NCBI GenBank assembly: GCA_028274465.1
Contig: CM051455.1
Coordinates: 88,556,871 to 88,620,870 of the forward strand
Reading direction: 5' to 3'
Source of the DNA: Plantago ovata
Taxonomy: Eukaryota > Streptophyta > Magnoliopsida > Lamiales > Plantaginaceae
DNA: 64,000 bases
The notes below the pieces were generated by a model. The model had not been told where the DNA came from, searched no databases, and saw only the letters and a list, made by a program, of their open reading frames with translations. A program made the position numbers and the translations under genes. Each line of letters opens with the position of its first letter. Position 1 is the first letter of the stretch. Positions 22,030-34,084 of this stretch are shown in pieces.

Positions 22030-22947
22030 CTGCTTGTTCAGCGAGCTAGCCTCATTCTTGTATTTATGGTAGTTGTTACCAAGATGCTTTTTCAGCTACT
22101 CTTTTGCTTTTCGCCTTTCAAGTTCCTTACTGACGAATTTCTTCATGTTTTTAACAACTAAAGCATTTTCATCAGCAGGCTCCTTATCATTCTTCTTTTC
22201 AGAAGATGACGACTTTGCAGCAAGAGCAATGTTTTGCGATTTTTCAGCAAACACATTTTCTCTTTGCTTTGTCTCGTAGTTGACAGTAGCAAGATGAGAG
22301 AACAACTCTGTAGGTGTGATGTTTGGCATTCCTTGATTATAGTAGAAATTCTGAGTATGGATCCATTCTTGGTTCAGACTTCTGATAATGGTTTTCACCT
22401 TGTCAGAATCTGAGTAAAGATTTCCAACTCCTAAGGCAGCCATTTCACTTACTAGAGTTGTGAATCTGAAGTCCAAGTCTTCCAGTGACTCATTTGTACC
22501 TTGTTTAAAGTTCTGGAACTTTAACTTTAGCACTTCGAGTTTGTTTTCCTTGGTTTTATCAGATCCAGCGCAAAGATCTTGAACCATTTTTCAAGCTTCC
22601 TTAGTAGTTTTGGCACCCCACAGTTTGCACTGTATAGTATCCGGAGTTGATCGAATGATGATGTTTCTTGCTTGGCCATCAAGACGGAATCTTTTGGCTT
22701 CGTCAAAAGTCCATTCCTCTCTTGGTTTTGGAACGGCGGTGTCGACCGGTTTTCCTAAGATAGTTTCCTTACCAGCGGGATCCGTGGTTTTGTGAGGAAA
22801 GCTTCTCTCAAGTTTAGTGATCTTGATAGGTCCATCATTTATGACAGTGACCATTTCATCACTAATGGCCTCAAGATGTAGCATCATGTTGTTTCGTCAT
22901 TTTTCATAGTTTTCCAGCTTCAGCAAGGGAGCGTCTCCTAAAGACAT
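22030..22947 (-). pseudogene. Sirevirus gag N-terminal half
   Basis: The ATG is at 22947, about 95 bp downstream of the primer site. It continues with MSLGDAPLLKLENYEK, then an Asp/Glu-poor helical region with EEWTFDEAKRFRLDGQARNI and IQCKLWGAKTTKEA, and the copia gag (UBN2-like) block LEVLKLKFQNFKQGTNESLE and LNQEWIHTQNFYYN. Forms the particle core. Broken, several interruptions. Confidence 0.8.
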
Positions 22948-23040
22948 CCTGTCAGCAAAAGACTACCAAACTGATCAAGTGAGAGTGATTTACGGAAAGC
23001 ACCTAAGGGGATCTAGGTTCAGTGCTGAAGGTTAAAGAAC

Positions 23041-23057
23041 CTCCAACTCTCATACCA
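23041..23057 (-). promoter_or_regulatory. Sirevirus primer binding site
   Basis: The minus strand TGGTATGAGAGTTGGAG lies 2 bp inside the LTR end. It resembles TGGTATCAGAGC, complementary to initiator tRNA-Met, with differences. Confidence 0.75.
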
Positions 23058-23059
23058 CT

Positions 23060-24450
23060 TGTTGGTCCCTTTAAACAATAAGAAAAGACTAGAGGGGGGG
23101 GGGGGGTGAATAGTCTTTTCAAACTTTCGTTGTTTAAAAACTTTCTCAGCAAGGACTTATTACTTTTCAGTAATGAGTTTGCAGATACTTAACTTTCTCA
23201 GCAAGTACTAGTTACTTTTCAGTAACGAGTTTTACTGGTACTTAAAAAACAGAGTGCGGAAGTCTTTATACAATAAGTGCTTTTCAGTATGTTCTAGTTT
23301 CAGCAAGTGAGCGGAGTGACAGTGTACAGATAGGTAAGCTTGCTGAAAATTAAATGCAGTAAAGTAAATCACACAAACACTTTTTATAGTGGTATCTGAG
23401 AGTGGCGTAATCTCTCAACTAATCCACTTTGTCCTTTCTAGGACTGAATCCACTGAGATAAGTTTGAGGTTCCTTACAACACCTATCTAGAGCGATTCTT
23501 CAAAAACCAAAGCACACTTGCTTTGTTTCCAACCTAACTAGAGAACGAAACCTTGTTCTCCACCAAACATGGGACTTATAATCAGAAACACTATGCTTGA
23601 TTAATTTCCCCCTGAATTTAACGCCTGAAAAAGGGTGTTTATCAGTTAGAGAGGTTTGGGATGAGATGACTTGAGTATAACTTATTCAACTATAACAAGT
23701 AATCTAAGAAACAAAACTTTGAATACTTTGCAGTAAACAAGTTAAGTTGTTTCTGGTGTCAAGACTTGTTATTGTTTGAAAAAAAGAACACTTAACTAAT
23801 TTCTTAGTCGTGAATGTTCTAATTCATCAGAAGTAGCTTTTGTTTCAATCTTTAAGCCTTGGAACGGATCAATGGGCAGTAAAGAGTAAGAAAGATGTCA
23901 CTATCTTGCTTTTGTACTTTCAGCAGCGTCCTTCATTTGTCTTCTAGTCTTCATGTTCTTCGCATGCTTACTTTTGCATTTAATGTTCATTTGAATGAAA
24001 TTCAAATATGAACGTTGGAGCGCAAATGCAAGTACTTTCAGCAAGAAGGTCACATATGTATTTCAGCAAGCGGTCAGTCTCAGTTTCAGGAAGCACAACC
24101 TACTCTGTCATATAGATTTTCGCTTATGCAAGTTGCTGAAATTTCCACTTTCTGAGCAACATGTGCCTTTGTAGATACCATCTTCATAAATCTTCTTTAG
24201 TCTTCAGTCTTCGAATTCTTCAAGTTTCTGAACGGTTCTAGTGCTTCGATAGTTTGTTTGTAAAAACAAAGTACATCATCAGCAAAACTAAAGCACCTAA
24301 CTAGTACCTACACTAAGTCTTCAGCAAACGTTTCTCTTTTACAATGTCCTTGAAATTCTAAATTCCTTTAGACCTTAAGAGTACTAGTTACTGGACTTTT
24401 CTTAATTTAGCATGGTTAATTGCTCATAAAAATTTACAAGTTTCCTAACA
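23060..24450 (-). repeat. Sirevirus 5' LTR (element 5)
   Basis: 1391 bp. On the element's strand it starts TGTTAGGAAACTTG and ends GGGACCAACA. Near its end lies a stem GAAAAGACTA/TAGTCTTTTC with 13 G (plus strand) in the loop at about 23082-23121. The word TCAGCAAG/CTTGCTGA recurs throughout. Related to the LTR at 59303-60956. Confidence 0.9.
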
Positions 24451-25446
24451 CTTATTTACCATGAACCATGATGGTAAAATACTCTTAGTCCAGATTTATG
24501 TGGATGGCATAATATTTGGATCTAAGGACAAGCAACTTTGTGATAATTTTGCCAAACTCATGACAAATAAGTTTGAAATGAGTATGATGGGTAAATTGAA
24601 TTATTTCCTAGGATTGCAAGTCAAGCAACTCAAAGATGGAATATTCATAAATCAAGAAAAGTATGCAAAGGAAATGCTCATAATGTTCAGGATCAAAGAG
24701 GAAGAAAAACCTGAAAAGATCCCTATGAGTGTTGGTACCAAATTAGGCTATACTAAACAAGCAAGAGTGTTGATGAACACAATTATAGGAAGCTCATTGG
24801 TTCTTTGCTGTATTTAACAGCAAGTAGACCTGACATTCAGTATGCTGTTTGTGTGTGTGCAAGAATACAATCTGATCCAAGAGAATCACACTACAAAAAG
24901 GCACTTAAGATATTGAAATATGTCAAAGGTACAGTCAATGTTGGATTATGGTATCCTAAAGATTCTGGATTGGAATTGGTTGGTTATTCTGATGCTGATC
25001 ATGGAGGATCAACTCTTGATAGAAAAAGTACTTCTAGAACTTGTCAGTTTCTAGGTACTAGATTAATATCATGGTTCAGCAAGAAGCAAACCTGTGTTGC
25101 CAATTCATCTACTGAATCTGAGTACATTGCGGCTGGTTGTTGCACAGCTCAAATCCTATGGATTCAGCAACAATTGAGAGATTATGGTATTTCTGCAAAG
25201 AAAACACCAATCTTTTGTGATAATACAAGAGTTATTGCTATCACGCAAAATTCTAAGTTCCACTCAAGGACAAAGCACATTGATATTAGACATCATTTCA
25301 TTAGAGATCACGTGGAAAAAGGAGACATTGAGGTTGTGAAAGTAGGTACTGATGATCAACTTGCTGACATCTTTACCAAGCCCCTACCAGATAATAGGTT
25401 CGCAATGCTTACGTATAACCTTGGATTGATTGAACTACCTCAATAG
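24451..25446 (+). pseudogene. Sirevirus reverse transcriptase (C-terminal part) and RNase H
   Basis: The RT palm around LVQIYVDGIIFGS (about 24490-24525) is followed by NYFLGLQVKQLKDGIFINQEKY, then the copia RNase H: SRPDIQYAVCVCARIQSDP, LVGYSDADHGGSTLDRKST, STESEYIAAGCCTAQILWIQ, FCDNTRVIAIT and QLADIFTKPLP. The pattern, especially the GCC-A-ILW block and RTKHIDIRHHFIRDHVEKGD, is that of SIRE/Maximus elements. The N-terminal RT is lost to the insertion at 24450. Decayed. Confidence 0.88.
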
Positions 25447-26417
25447 TAAGGGATACATTTGGTAGATTGCTGAAACAGGCATTCAGCAAGCCAAACTATG
25501 CTTACATGTATAAAGTCCCTTCCACTGATTTCTTCTAAAAAGAAATGATAGCTCACTACATGATTGCTGAAACATGCATTCAGCAAGTAACTCCTTCTAA
25601 CCGGGTATTTGTTAGGAAACTTGATCACTTGCTGAGACGGGTACTCAGCAAAGGAAAAACTTTAAAGATTGCTGAAACTAGTATTCAGACAATCAAAGAT
25701 ACTGAAACAGGTATTCAAGTATCAAAAGAAAAACCTGAGACGGGAACTCAGCAAAGAGCAAGAATACTTCTCGAATTTTACCTAAAGATATCTCAATATA
25801 AAAAGAATTTGCTGAGATGGGAACTCAAAAATGTCTTTTAACTCAAAGAAATATGAGATATTTGATTAAGGGGAAATTTTCAGCAAAAACAAGGCTTGTT
25901 ACCTAAAAAGGTATGTGCCAAAGTCAAATTGATTAAAATCGATGAAAAGATTCTCATTTACTTCAGCAAGCAATTAGCGTTGGAGTAAAAAGGATCAAAT
26001 CCCGTGAATCAAGGTAAAATCAATTTGTGACGTTAATCGTGGCACAGATAAACTCGTTGTTAATCATGACATGAAATACAATCGTGGCCATTGATTTTAA
26101 AGCAGTTTTTGATCGAACGGTTGATATTACAAAGAGAAAGTATGCTCTGACGGTTTTTGTTAGTGGACCACTATGCATTTAATGCAAAGGCTCCACTAAC
26201 ACAGATGAATCTCTGTTTTACCCTTGCTGAGAACTCAAAACCATTGAGCTTTTCACACAACAGAGACACTATATAAACAAAGAGTTAGAGAAAGACAAAA
26301 TTCTTTAACTCACATTTCCTTTTTCTGCAAATTCTCTAGCCTGTGCTCTGAATTCACTTTACCTCCGGTCAAAAGGAAAAACTCTCTTTTTCGTACAACC
26401 CCCTTACTATATAAGAG
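25447..26417 (+). other. Spacer between Sirevirus pol and extra ORF, with seven palindromes
   Basis: Non-coding. Seven imperfect 22-24-bp inverted repeats of the form TTGCTGARAC-N4-YTCAGCAA lie at about 25467, 25564, 25629, 25669, 25700, 25733 and 25808. Further right, TATATAAACAAAGAG near 26270 resembles a TATA box about 150 bp upstream of the ORF start at 26418. Confidence 0.7.
26268..26280 (+). promoter_or_regulatory. Possible TATA box upstream of the Sirevirus extra ORF
   Basis: CACTATATAAACAAAG at about 26267-26282 has the form of a plant TATA box, and the extra ORF begins at 26418, a spacing that fits a short leader. Sirevirus downstream ORFs are usually thought to be expressed from spliced genomic RNA, so an own promoter is inference only. 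Confidence 0.35.
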
Positions 26418-29400
26418 ATGGCTCCTAAGAGACAATCATCTAAGACATCTAAGTCATCTAAAGCAGACAGTGCTGGAAAAAGCACTACTCCGGTTGAAAT
26501 TCCGGCAACCAACACAGTGAAAATTATGTTGAAAAATGACCGAGTAACTGAGAGACCCATGCCGCCTGGATATCTCGACACTGCAAAGTGTGAGCAGATG
26601 ATGCAGTGGGGCGGATTTGCCGAGGAGAAGTACATTAGATACTTCTATGAACAAGAACTGGACGAAGAAAACGAAGAGGCGTTGAACTTGATTAATCCAC
26701 AAGGCCTTCTTTTCTTCATTACTGCTCGCACTAAGAAAGTGAGCATGTTGGACACAATGGAGTTCTACAATAATGCAGAAATCCAAACCCTTACTGACGG
26801 ACAAGGAGTCACTGAAAAAGTGATTTCTACCTTAGTTTAAGGTGTGCAAATCATCCTGAAATGGATTGATTTAGCAAACATCTTTCAGATTTCAACTATT
26901 GGAACTGAAGATGACATCACTGCCACTGATGAAGAAATTGAAGCCTTGTACAGTGATGTCAGAAACGAAAGAATGAAGAAAGGAGAGATTGCTCCCGTGA
27001 CTTGGACAAAGCACGTAAAGAGGAAGCATCTCTGCCATTCGCTTGGTCTGGTAGCTCTGCTACTAATCAAAGTCTTAGACTCCCAAGTTGGAGGAATTGA
27101 CCAAGTTGGCTTGAGAAGGTGGCCATTGCTGATGCATATCCATGAGAATAAAACTGAGCTCAACTAGGCTAAGTACATTTTCAACAGACTTGTTGATTGT
27201 GTTACTAAGTTTAAGGTAAAGGTTGAAGACAATACAGTCTCACCTACCTTTCCAGTGATGTATGGATTGAAAATATGCTACATCCTTGAACACTTCAGGA
27301 TTCAGCTAAGAAACCCATTGCTGATTAAGAAATCAGTATGCAATGTGGGAAGAGCCTTCTACAAGCAAAATGGACCTAAGCTTGCTGACAAGAAGTCAAA
27401 GAAAAAAATAGCTGCAAATGTTGTAAATATTGGTCTGCAAGATAGGTATCCAACAGCTGCAAATGTTGCTGAGACTGATAATCAGTCCATGAATGCAACA
27501 GCTGCAGATGTTGATCAACAAGGTAAGTGTACACTAGCTGCAAATGTTGCTGAAAATGCAACAGCTGCAAATGTTGCTGAAGCCACTGCGGTTGTTGAAA
27601 CTAATGCACCAAGTGAGAAATCTAAAAAGAAAAAGAGAAAAGCTGATGATGACACTCAAACTGCAGCGTCATCAGCTGGACCTATTCCCAAGAACAAACG
27701 GACAAAGACTTATCCAAGAAAGAAAACAACGGCACGAAAGTCCGTTCCAATTGTCCATGATTTATCAGATGATGCCCCAGTGGTTGCTGAAACACAAGCC
27801 ACTGCAGTAGATGTTGTTGAAGTGTTTGCAGAAGCCTTCAGCAATGTTGAAGTGTTTGTAGAAGCCTTCAACAATCAACCTAATGTTGATACATCTGCTC
27901 ATATAAGACCACATGCCAGTGGAAATAAAATTCCTTCCCAAGTCCCCGATATCTACATTGTAGATAATTCTGATGACAACACTCTGGAACCAGCAAGTGA
28001 TATTGCTGCAAACTTGAGAAGAGCGGCACTTGCTGACAATGTTGCTGAAGAGATAGTTGTTGAACAAGCAACTAATCCGGTCCCAGAAATTGCTAAAGCT
28101 GCAATTGCTGAAGAACCACTTGCTGAGACTGCAATGGTTCAAGTCCCAGAGGTTGTTGAAACACAACAAGAGACAGTATTTGATGACGCATCTCAAGATG
28201 CTGAGAATGTTAGACCTAGTTCACCTTTGACCTCTATTGACAAAGTTCAACAAGTCAGTAGACATTTTTCATGACAAGTAGTGAACTAAAAGGTCAAGAT
28301 GTCTCTGCTCAACTTGTCATTTCAGAGACAAGGGAGATTGCTGAATCTGCACAGCCTTCTCAACTAGAGCAAGAAAAGAAGTCTGCTGAAGAACAAGTCC
28401 CAGATAATGAAGCTGCTATCATTAGGACTGAGTCACCACCTTCTCTTCTTAAGTAGGTAGTTAACTCAGATATAAGCAAAACTTCACTATCTGAAACTTT
28501 ATCTTTTCCTGATTTAATTGTTTCCTTACAGACTTCTCAAGATACAAGTCAGAAGATTGCTGAAACTTCTGCACCAGAATCCACAACTCCTGTTCAACAG
28601 GTAGATGAAAATTTTGGTAAATCTACTAAGTTTGAAAACTTAGTACTTGTATCTAATATAAAGTTATTTCAGGATAAACAATTCAAGGATGCTGCCCAAG
28701 CTCCTGAAGCAATGGAAATAGTAACAACACAACTTAGTGTGCAACATGAGCTTGCTGAACATCAGCAGGTAAATCAGGTAAATCATGTTACAGTTTTAGA
28801 CTCTAAAACTATTTTCCAAAACCTTCCTGAACTTAATTTTATTTTCTTTCATGCTCAAAAGGAGACCACTGAAGTGGTTCACATCACTGAAGATCTTGAA
28901 GTTAGTTCAGAAGAACTCTACTCAAACTTCAAAAAGAATACCTTGACCAGAGTTGCTAAGTCTGTCAGCAACTGGAAACGGTACAGAAGGATGGATTTCT
29001 CTGATCTTCACCTTCATCTGTCCAATGAGAAAATGAGAATCTCTTTATTGAGACTCGAGAGATTTGTACACTCAATACTTCCAGAAGAGCTTACATATTC
29101 TCAGCTAATGAGCTCAAGTCTGATTTCTCTAATCAGAGAAAATATGAAAGCAAAATTCAAGAGTGCCTCTCCAACTGAACAAGCTGTGATGCACAAGGGT
29201 TCCTTTGTACCCGTGGTGGCTGATCCCCACAAAATCAATGAAGAAGAGGAAGTTACAAGTGCTGCTATGTACAAACATCTCGAGTTAGTCATACTAACGG
29301 ACGATGATGAAGAAGAAGAGGATGAAAATATCCCAAAGGATACCAGTGATGATGATGAAGGAAGACAACAAGGACGATGATGATGATAATCAAGGTCCTA

Positions 29401-29696
29401 GTCCTGATGCTGGTGGAGTTAAACTAACAGTTGCTGAGACTGAAAATCGAATTACTGAAAATCAGCAAGCTGACCAAACTCACAGTCAGCATCAAGAATC
29501 CACTCCTTCTCCTGCTAAGACAAGTACTCAAGCAACTGAACAAGTTGCTGAAACTGAAGAAGAGTACGCCAAGAAGCGTGCTGAAATGCACTTAGGCAAA
29601 GCTAATCTTTTTGATGCCGAGTTAGCTTTACTCGAAGCCAAGGTCACTGATCCAAAACTTGAAGATGAAGAAATGGATGAAGATTATCAAAGAGCA
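26418..29696 (+). pseudogene. Sirevirus extra ('env-like') ORF, first part
   Basis: Begins MAPKRQSSKTSKSSKADSAG, a short basic Ser/Lys-rich start, followed by a more ordered region (DRVTERPMPPGYLDTAKCEQ and LINPQGLLFFITARTKKV). Then come low-complexity Ala/Val repeats built on AANVAE (about 27410-27590), a long acidic and Glu/Gln-rich stretch, and a conserved block LTRVAKSVSNWKRYRRMDFS...LHLSNEKMR...LERFVHSILPEEL (about 28945-29100) that matches the rightmost Sirevirus ORF. It ends in an Asp/Glu tract at the inserted element. No signal peptide or membrane segment is evident, so an envelope role is doubtful. Many breaks. Confidence 0.7.
29692..29696 (+). repeat. Target site duplication GAGCA (left copy)
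   Basis: GAGCA precedes the LTR start TGATGAACG at 29697 and is repeated directly after the other LTR (37821-37825). Confidence 0.95.
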
Positions 29697-30974
29697 TGAT
29701 GAACGCGAGTTTGTCAGTCCCGGTTCAGTCAAATAAATTTGTTATTTAGCCAAAGGCAATCCACAACTACAACGAAAACCGTAGTGTAGTAGTAGAATGA
29801 CTCGAGTGTCGTTCTCTCAGGACTATAACTAGCTTTATCTATTTAACAAGAAAGTATAAAACAGCAGATAGAAAGCAATAGGGGGTTTTCAAGCAGATAA
29901 TGGAGGTTGGTGATAGTATGGTCCTTCTTAACATAATGGGTCGATAATCATGCAAAACTTCCTCGGTCTTGCATAGAGATCTTTGAATGAATCTTGGGTC
30001 TTGTTGTAAGTATTAAGCACTACGAAGATAATCTGGGTCTGACTTGTCAACAACTAACGTCCTATTGTGTTCCGTAATCATTCAACACTACGAAGATAAT
30101 TTGGTCTGATTGGCCGACAAGTGTCCAAGTGTGCATAATGATCAATACAACATACGAGAATTTTGGTGTTCAACTCATCAACGAAATAAAGCAATGACAC
30201 GGAGTATAATGCGCGATATAGCCATTAGAATGATTATCTTCCCTCGCTAAGAATTCACATACTACCACCAACGATAAATTTAGCTACTCATAATGTGCAT
30301 GCAATCAATAGCAATCATAGAAGAAAACATATTGAAAGAATATAAAATAAGTAGATAAAAGTTGTAAGATACAAAGTTACCGAAGGTTGTCAATCTCCGG
30401 ATGATTGTGGTCCTACGAGCTCCAATCTGCTATAAAAAAGTATCCCCTAATCTATGGAACTCCCAGGACAGGCCCCAGGAAGTTCCTCCCTAAAACTATA
30501 GAGAGAGGTGAGAAAGTAGGCTTGGAAAGATATGATTTTCGGAGAGAAAACTCGCAACTATATATAGGCCCGATTTTTGCCCGCGGCGGTTCGCCTCTTG
30601 GCTGGGGCGGTTCGCCCCACAGTGTAAACGCGGAATTTCCGAGTTTTCGATGCGGTTTTGCATTTCTTTGCCTTTTCGGACTCGGTTTTAGACTTCTAAT
30701 GGCCTTCTAACCTCCAGATTCGACCCCTAGACTCCAAATCCTATCCGGAAACCTTCAGATACTCCAAATAGGCTTCTGGAACACCAATTCCTTGTAGACT
30801 TCAATATAATTGCCCGTAAATCTCCGAATTTCAACCAAAACCTGTAAAATAAAATCTAAAGGGAAACGTGACACTATTCTAATAAAATGTACTAAAATAT
30901 AGCTAAATTAACATAGAGGATAGCTAAATTAGGTGAAAAAGACTCGAATGAAAGTTTAAAATACACATTCATCA
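29697..30974 (-). repeat. 3' LTR of element 7
   Basis: 1278 bp, TGATGAACG...CATTCATCA on the plus strand. On the element's strand it holds palindrome GGGGCGAACCGCCCC (near 30608-30622) just upstream of the TATA box CCTATATATAG (near 30562). Same length as its partner at 36543-37820. Confidence 0.95.
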
Positions 30975-32475
30975 AACTCCCCAAACCGAACCTTTGCTTG
31001 TTCTCAAGCAACTAAGCTAGACTCTAATACAAAAAACATGCACGACTCAAAAATGGAGTTTCATGCCAAATAAAATGAACTAAATTACTGAATTTACCAA
31101 ATAACATATGAACAATAACCATATAAATCAAAGCATGAATATAGGTTGAAGAATACCTCGATTGACTTATACACATCCACATAAGCACTTATGTCAAGAC
31201 AAGATAGTCTCTCGTAACATTCTCTACCTGGACCTAGTCAGTGTCGACGTAATGATGCATGCTAAGATACGAATGGTTGCCCCGTGCCTATGAAACTGAG
31301 GACTTACTGTTGTTCCACCATGTTAAGACTTTTCCTCAAAAGAGGTCGAACCAGTACTGGCTCTCATCAAACGAAGGAGGGTTCCCTATAAAAGATAACA
31401 CTCCCCTATTCTACCCATCTCTCAAGTAAAGTCTTAAGCTATTCACCACTTCCTGAATAGAAGGACGAGGGTGGTCTAGAACAGATGACACTTAAGACAA
31501 AAAAGATAAAAAATAGAAAAACACAATTACGAACAATACGAAAAATGGAAAAGACTCAAATTTTGCTAAACTGCTATTTGGATTTATTTTTTTCGTACCC
31601 TTCTTTGCTTTTTTGGGGTCTTCTTTTTTTTTTTTCCTTTTTTTTTCTTCCAGATTCTTTTTTTCTTTTCTTTTTCTCTTTTTTCTGGAATTTTCTCTTT
31701 CTTTTTCTCGATTTTTTTTCTAGCCAGCAGTAGCATAAGAAAAAGAGAAATAATGACTCACACGACTTCCCCAAACCTATTTGAAAGAATAGGTTGGAGT
31801 ACAAAATTCACGAAAAAGGAAAATAAACTCACGATACGAAAAATGAAAAACAGAAACAAGCCTATGATGGTGTAACCCCCTCCCCAAACCTATTCGGAAG
31901 AATAGGTTATAAACAAAGGATCACACAACCTCGAACTACCTCCTTCCTAGGCATTTAGCAATCTCAAAGCATGGTGAAGACTTGTTGCCTCTTAGGTACA
32001 TAATTACTCGGGAAAACAACCATAAGACCCTAACATGCATCATCCTATTATAAAGGCCTTCGTGAACCGCAGTAGAGAAAACACCACTAAGTGATGTCGA
32101 GACTACCATGCTTAACTAAGTGCAATACATAAATGTGACAAGCCAAGCGAGAAAAATCTCAAACAAATTCATAGAGATGAAGCATACGATTAATGGCATA
32201 GCTAGTTGATCTACCCAATAAAAAAGTTCAAAAATTCGACAATAGACTCCATATAAAACATGCAAGACTATCCTAGGATGAATGCAACCTAAAAAATCTA
32301 GGAAAGCGGTAAACGTGTAAATGCAAATGCAGGTGGATAAAGCATGCGAGGTACTATACTCATCCTACCAATGCCAAGCTCCAAACTAACAACATCAAAT
32401 CACTTAAATCCCATCCCCCTCATGAAATTAACGCTAGTCCCTAGCAGTAAGAAAATGAGATAATAAGATGTGATA
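30975..32475 (-). other. Polypurine tract and 3' untranslated region of element 7
   Basis: The minus strand reads AGGTTCGGTTTGGGGAGTT directly before the LTR (30993-30975). The conserved Athila 3' set follows in mirror order: a pyrimidine-rich plus strand (about 31560-31730, purine-rich on the element's strand) and two hairpins AACCTATT(C/T)-N4-GAATAGGTT at 31774-31795 and 31887-31908. No gene is seen. Confidence 0.8.
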
Positions 32476-33359
32476 CTAGATGTTACCCCATGGTTTGGCC
32501 TCGGTCGGCTGAGTATGCTGCTTGTGATTTATTGGGCCTCCCCCGTGAGTTTCATAGTGTGACATCAGATCTTCTGGTGGTTGCGGTAGTTCCATTTTTA
32601 GGCCGGTCAGGATCAACTCCTCTATCAGAATCATCATTGCCCGTATGGCCTTCATCGTCACTACTGTCACCATCATCATTACCAGTAGAGTTGCAGTGGC
32701 AAGTAGAATTATCAAGACCAGACGCCAATGTTATGGAATCCTCCATCCTGTAGCCCTCCAATGGGATGTGAATTGTTGAAGGGGAAAGGGCAGTGGTATC
32801 AGGACCTCCCCCTCCAACGATTTACACCACAAGAAGGTTACAGTAGGCTGCTCGGTTACTCAGAAGTCTTCTACCTTTTTCTCCAATTTCGACCACATTC
32901 TCCACTGTTTCTCCGACCGATGTCAATATGATGCTCACTTCAGAGGTTGGCAAAGGGCGCCCCAACGAGGGACTGTGTACCCATGTCATTATGTTTTGGA
33001 ACCAAGCTAGCGCTTCGGAACCTTCTAGCAACTGCGAACTCAAGATCAAATCCGTTGCTGCGAGAATGTCCCGGTGCCTTCCAATTCACACGAACTTTGC
33101 ATCCCTTGTGATGGAGTGATGACGTAATAACGGTTTCTGTCCCTCCGGTGGTGCATGAATAGGCATAGGAGTCCTTACTCCATGTGTACTCTAGCTCCTC
33201 CTCTCGGATAATCCACGACGTTGTTGCGAAACTCCTTGGCTCGAACGCACATCTAGCGAGATCACCTTCCTTGACATTGTTCTTCACAGCAATCATACGG
33301 GAATGCTCCCTTCCTTTGGTATGGTACCTACAAACAGCTATTAGCACCTCGTATGACAA
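32476..33359 (-). other. Unrecognised ORF region in element 7
   Basis: The minus strand is open over 33359-32940, encoding a protein with several Cys and His (VCRYHTKGREHS, HKGCKVRVNW), and overlapping frames continue to 32476 with an Asp/Ser/Gly-rich stretch (GNDDGDSSDDEGHTGNDDSD). I do not recognise a family. It stands where Athila relatives may carry an envelope-like ORF, but no membrane segment is apparent. Upstream, the sequence to about 33880 has intron-like borders (TGAG|GTATCATCC near 33870, TGTTTGTAG near 33330). It could be a family-specific extra gene or a captured host fragment; the sequence does not decide. Confidence 0.4.
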
Positions 33360-34084
33360 AAAACAGACTCAAATATATGCTAGTGTAAAAGCGAGAAATA
33401 CGAGTGATAGAATCAACAATCAAGCTCTCCCAAACCGTAATGTCTAGCCTAGCTTCTTCATTATGCAAAATACCAAAGTAACTACAACATGTAGTACATC
33501 ACATCATGCTCTTACTAGACAACCAATATCCTTGATAACAAGGCTCAATTCATACCATAGCAGCGCAAAAATTCTACCAACATAAATCCTCATACTCAAC
33601 AATTAAGCATTCTAAGTCAAATCCACCATCATTACACCAATAAACACGTTCATATGCAAGAATCAAAAGATAAATACATATTGCAGAACAAGATATATCA
33701 TCTAGTAGAAAAATACCCAAATCAACAATCCAAGCAAAATTGAGCATGCAATTGATAGTAAATAACATGTCTAATCATATAAACAACATACCCATGCATT
33801 AAATAAGCAAAATCGAAGCTCAAATTAAAAAAAAAAACCCAAATTCGAAAATTAGGGTTCTAAGGATGATACCTCAGATCTGCAAATCTAACGAGTTAGG
33901 ATGAAATCTGTTCGGATAGGATGATAGATCGTGTTATAGGCTTCGAATTAAGCTAAAGAACACTCAATTTGGTCAAGAAATGAAGAAGTTATGAAGATTT
34001 AGAAGTAAAATCGCACTTTTCGGATTTTTTGGGAGTATGGATGAAGAAGAATGAAGAAAATAGGGTTTTGGGGTTGAAATCCGC
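33360..34084 (-). other. Leader- and intron-like segment of the element 7 extra gene
   Basis: Read on the minus strand: a TC-rich, leader-like stretch (TTTTCTTCATTCTTCTTCATC near 34050), then TTGCAGATCTGAG|GTATCATCC with intron-like AT-rich sequence running to the ORF region. No long frame. Intron status is inferred from composition and borders. Confidence 0.4.

Larger units (their letters stand above)
20116..24450 (-). mobile_element. Sirevirus (Ty1/copia SIRE/Maximus), 5' half (element 5)
   Basis: Read on the minus strand: LTR 24450-23060, primer site, a long gag, protease and the start of integrase, which is interrupted at 20116 by the Athila LTR. The last residues before the break read VVVDDYSRFTWV, the integrase core. 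The copia order (protease and integrase before RT) and a long coiled-coil gag tail fit Sireviruses. It is itself inserted in the RT of a plus-strand Sirevirus at 24450/24451. Gag is badly decayed, with several breaks. The 3' half is not in the window. Confidence 0.85.

Noticed and set aside
26418-29696. Independent host gene for an acidic nuclear protein
   Set aside because: It lies directly after Sirevirus RNase H, and a related ORF lies at the same place before a Sirevirus 3' LTR at 59.3-61.0 kb, so it belongs to the element.
30405-30710. Roughly 100-codon frame antisense to the Athila LTR, also at 37251-37556 and 2384-2106
   Set aside because: Similar only because the LTRs are similar; not kept in the LTR at 18921-20115, and no family is recognised.
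32490-33447. Plus-strand frames opposite the unknown region of element 7
   Set aside because: No start context or composition support; the leader- and promoter-like signals are all on the minus strand.
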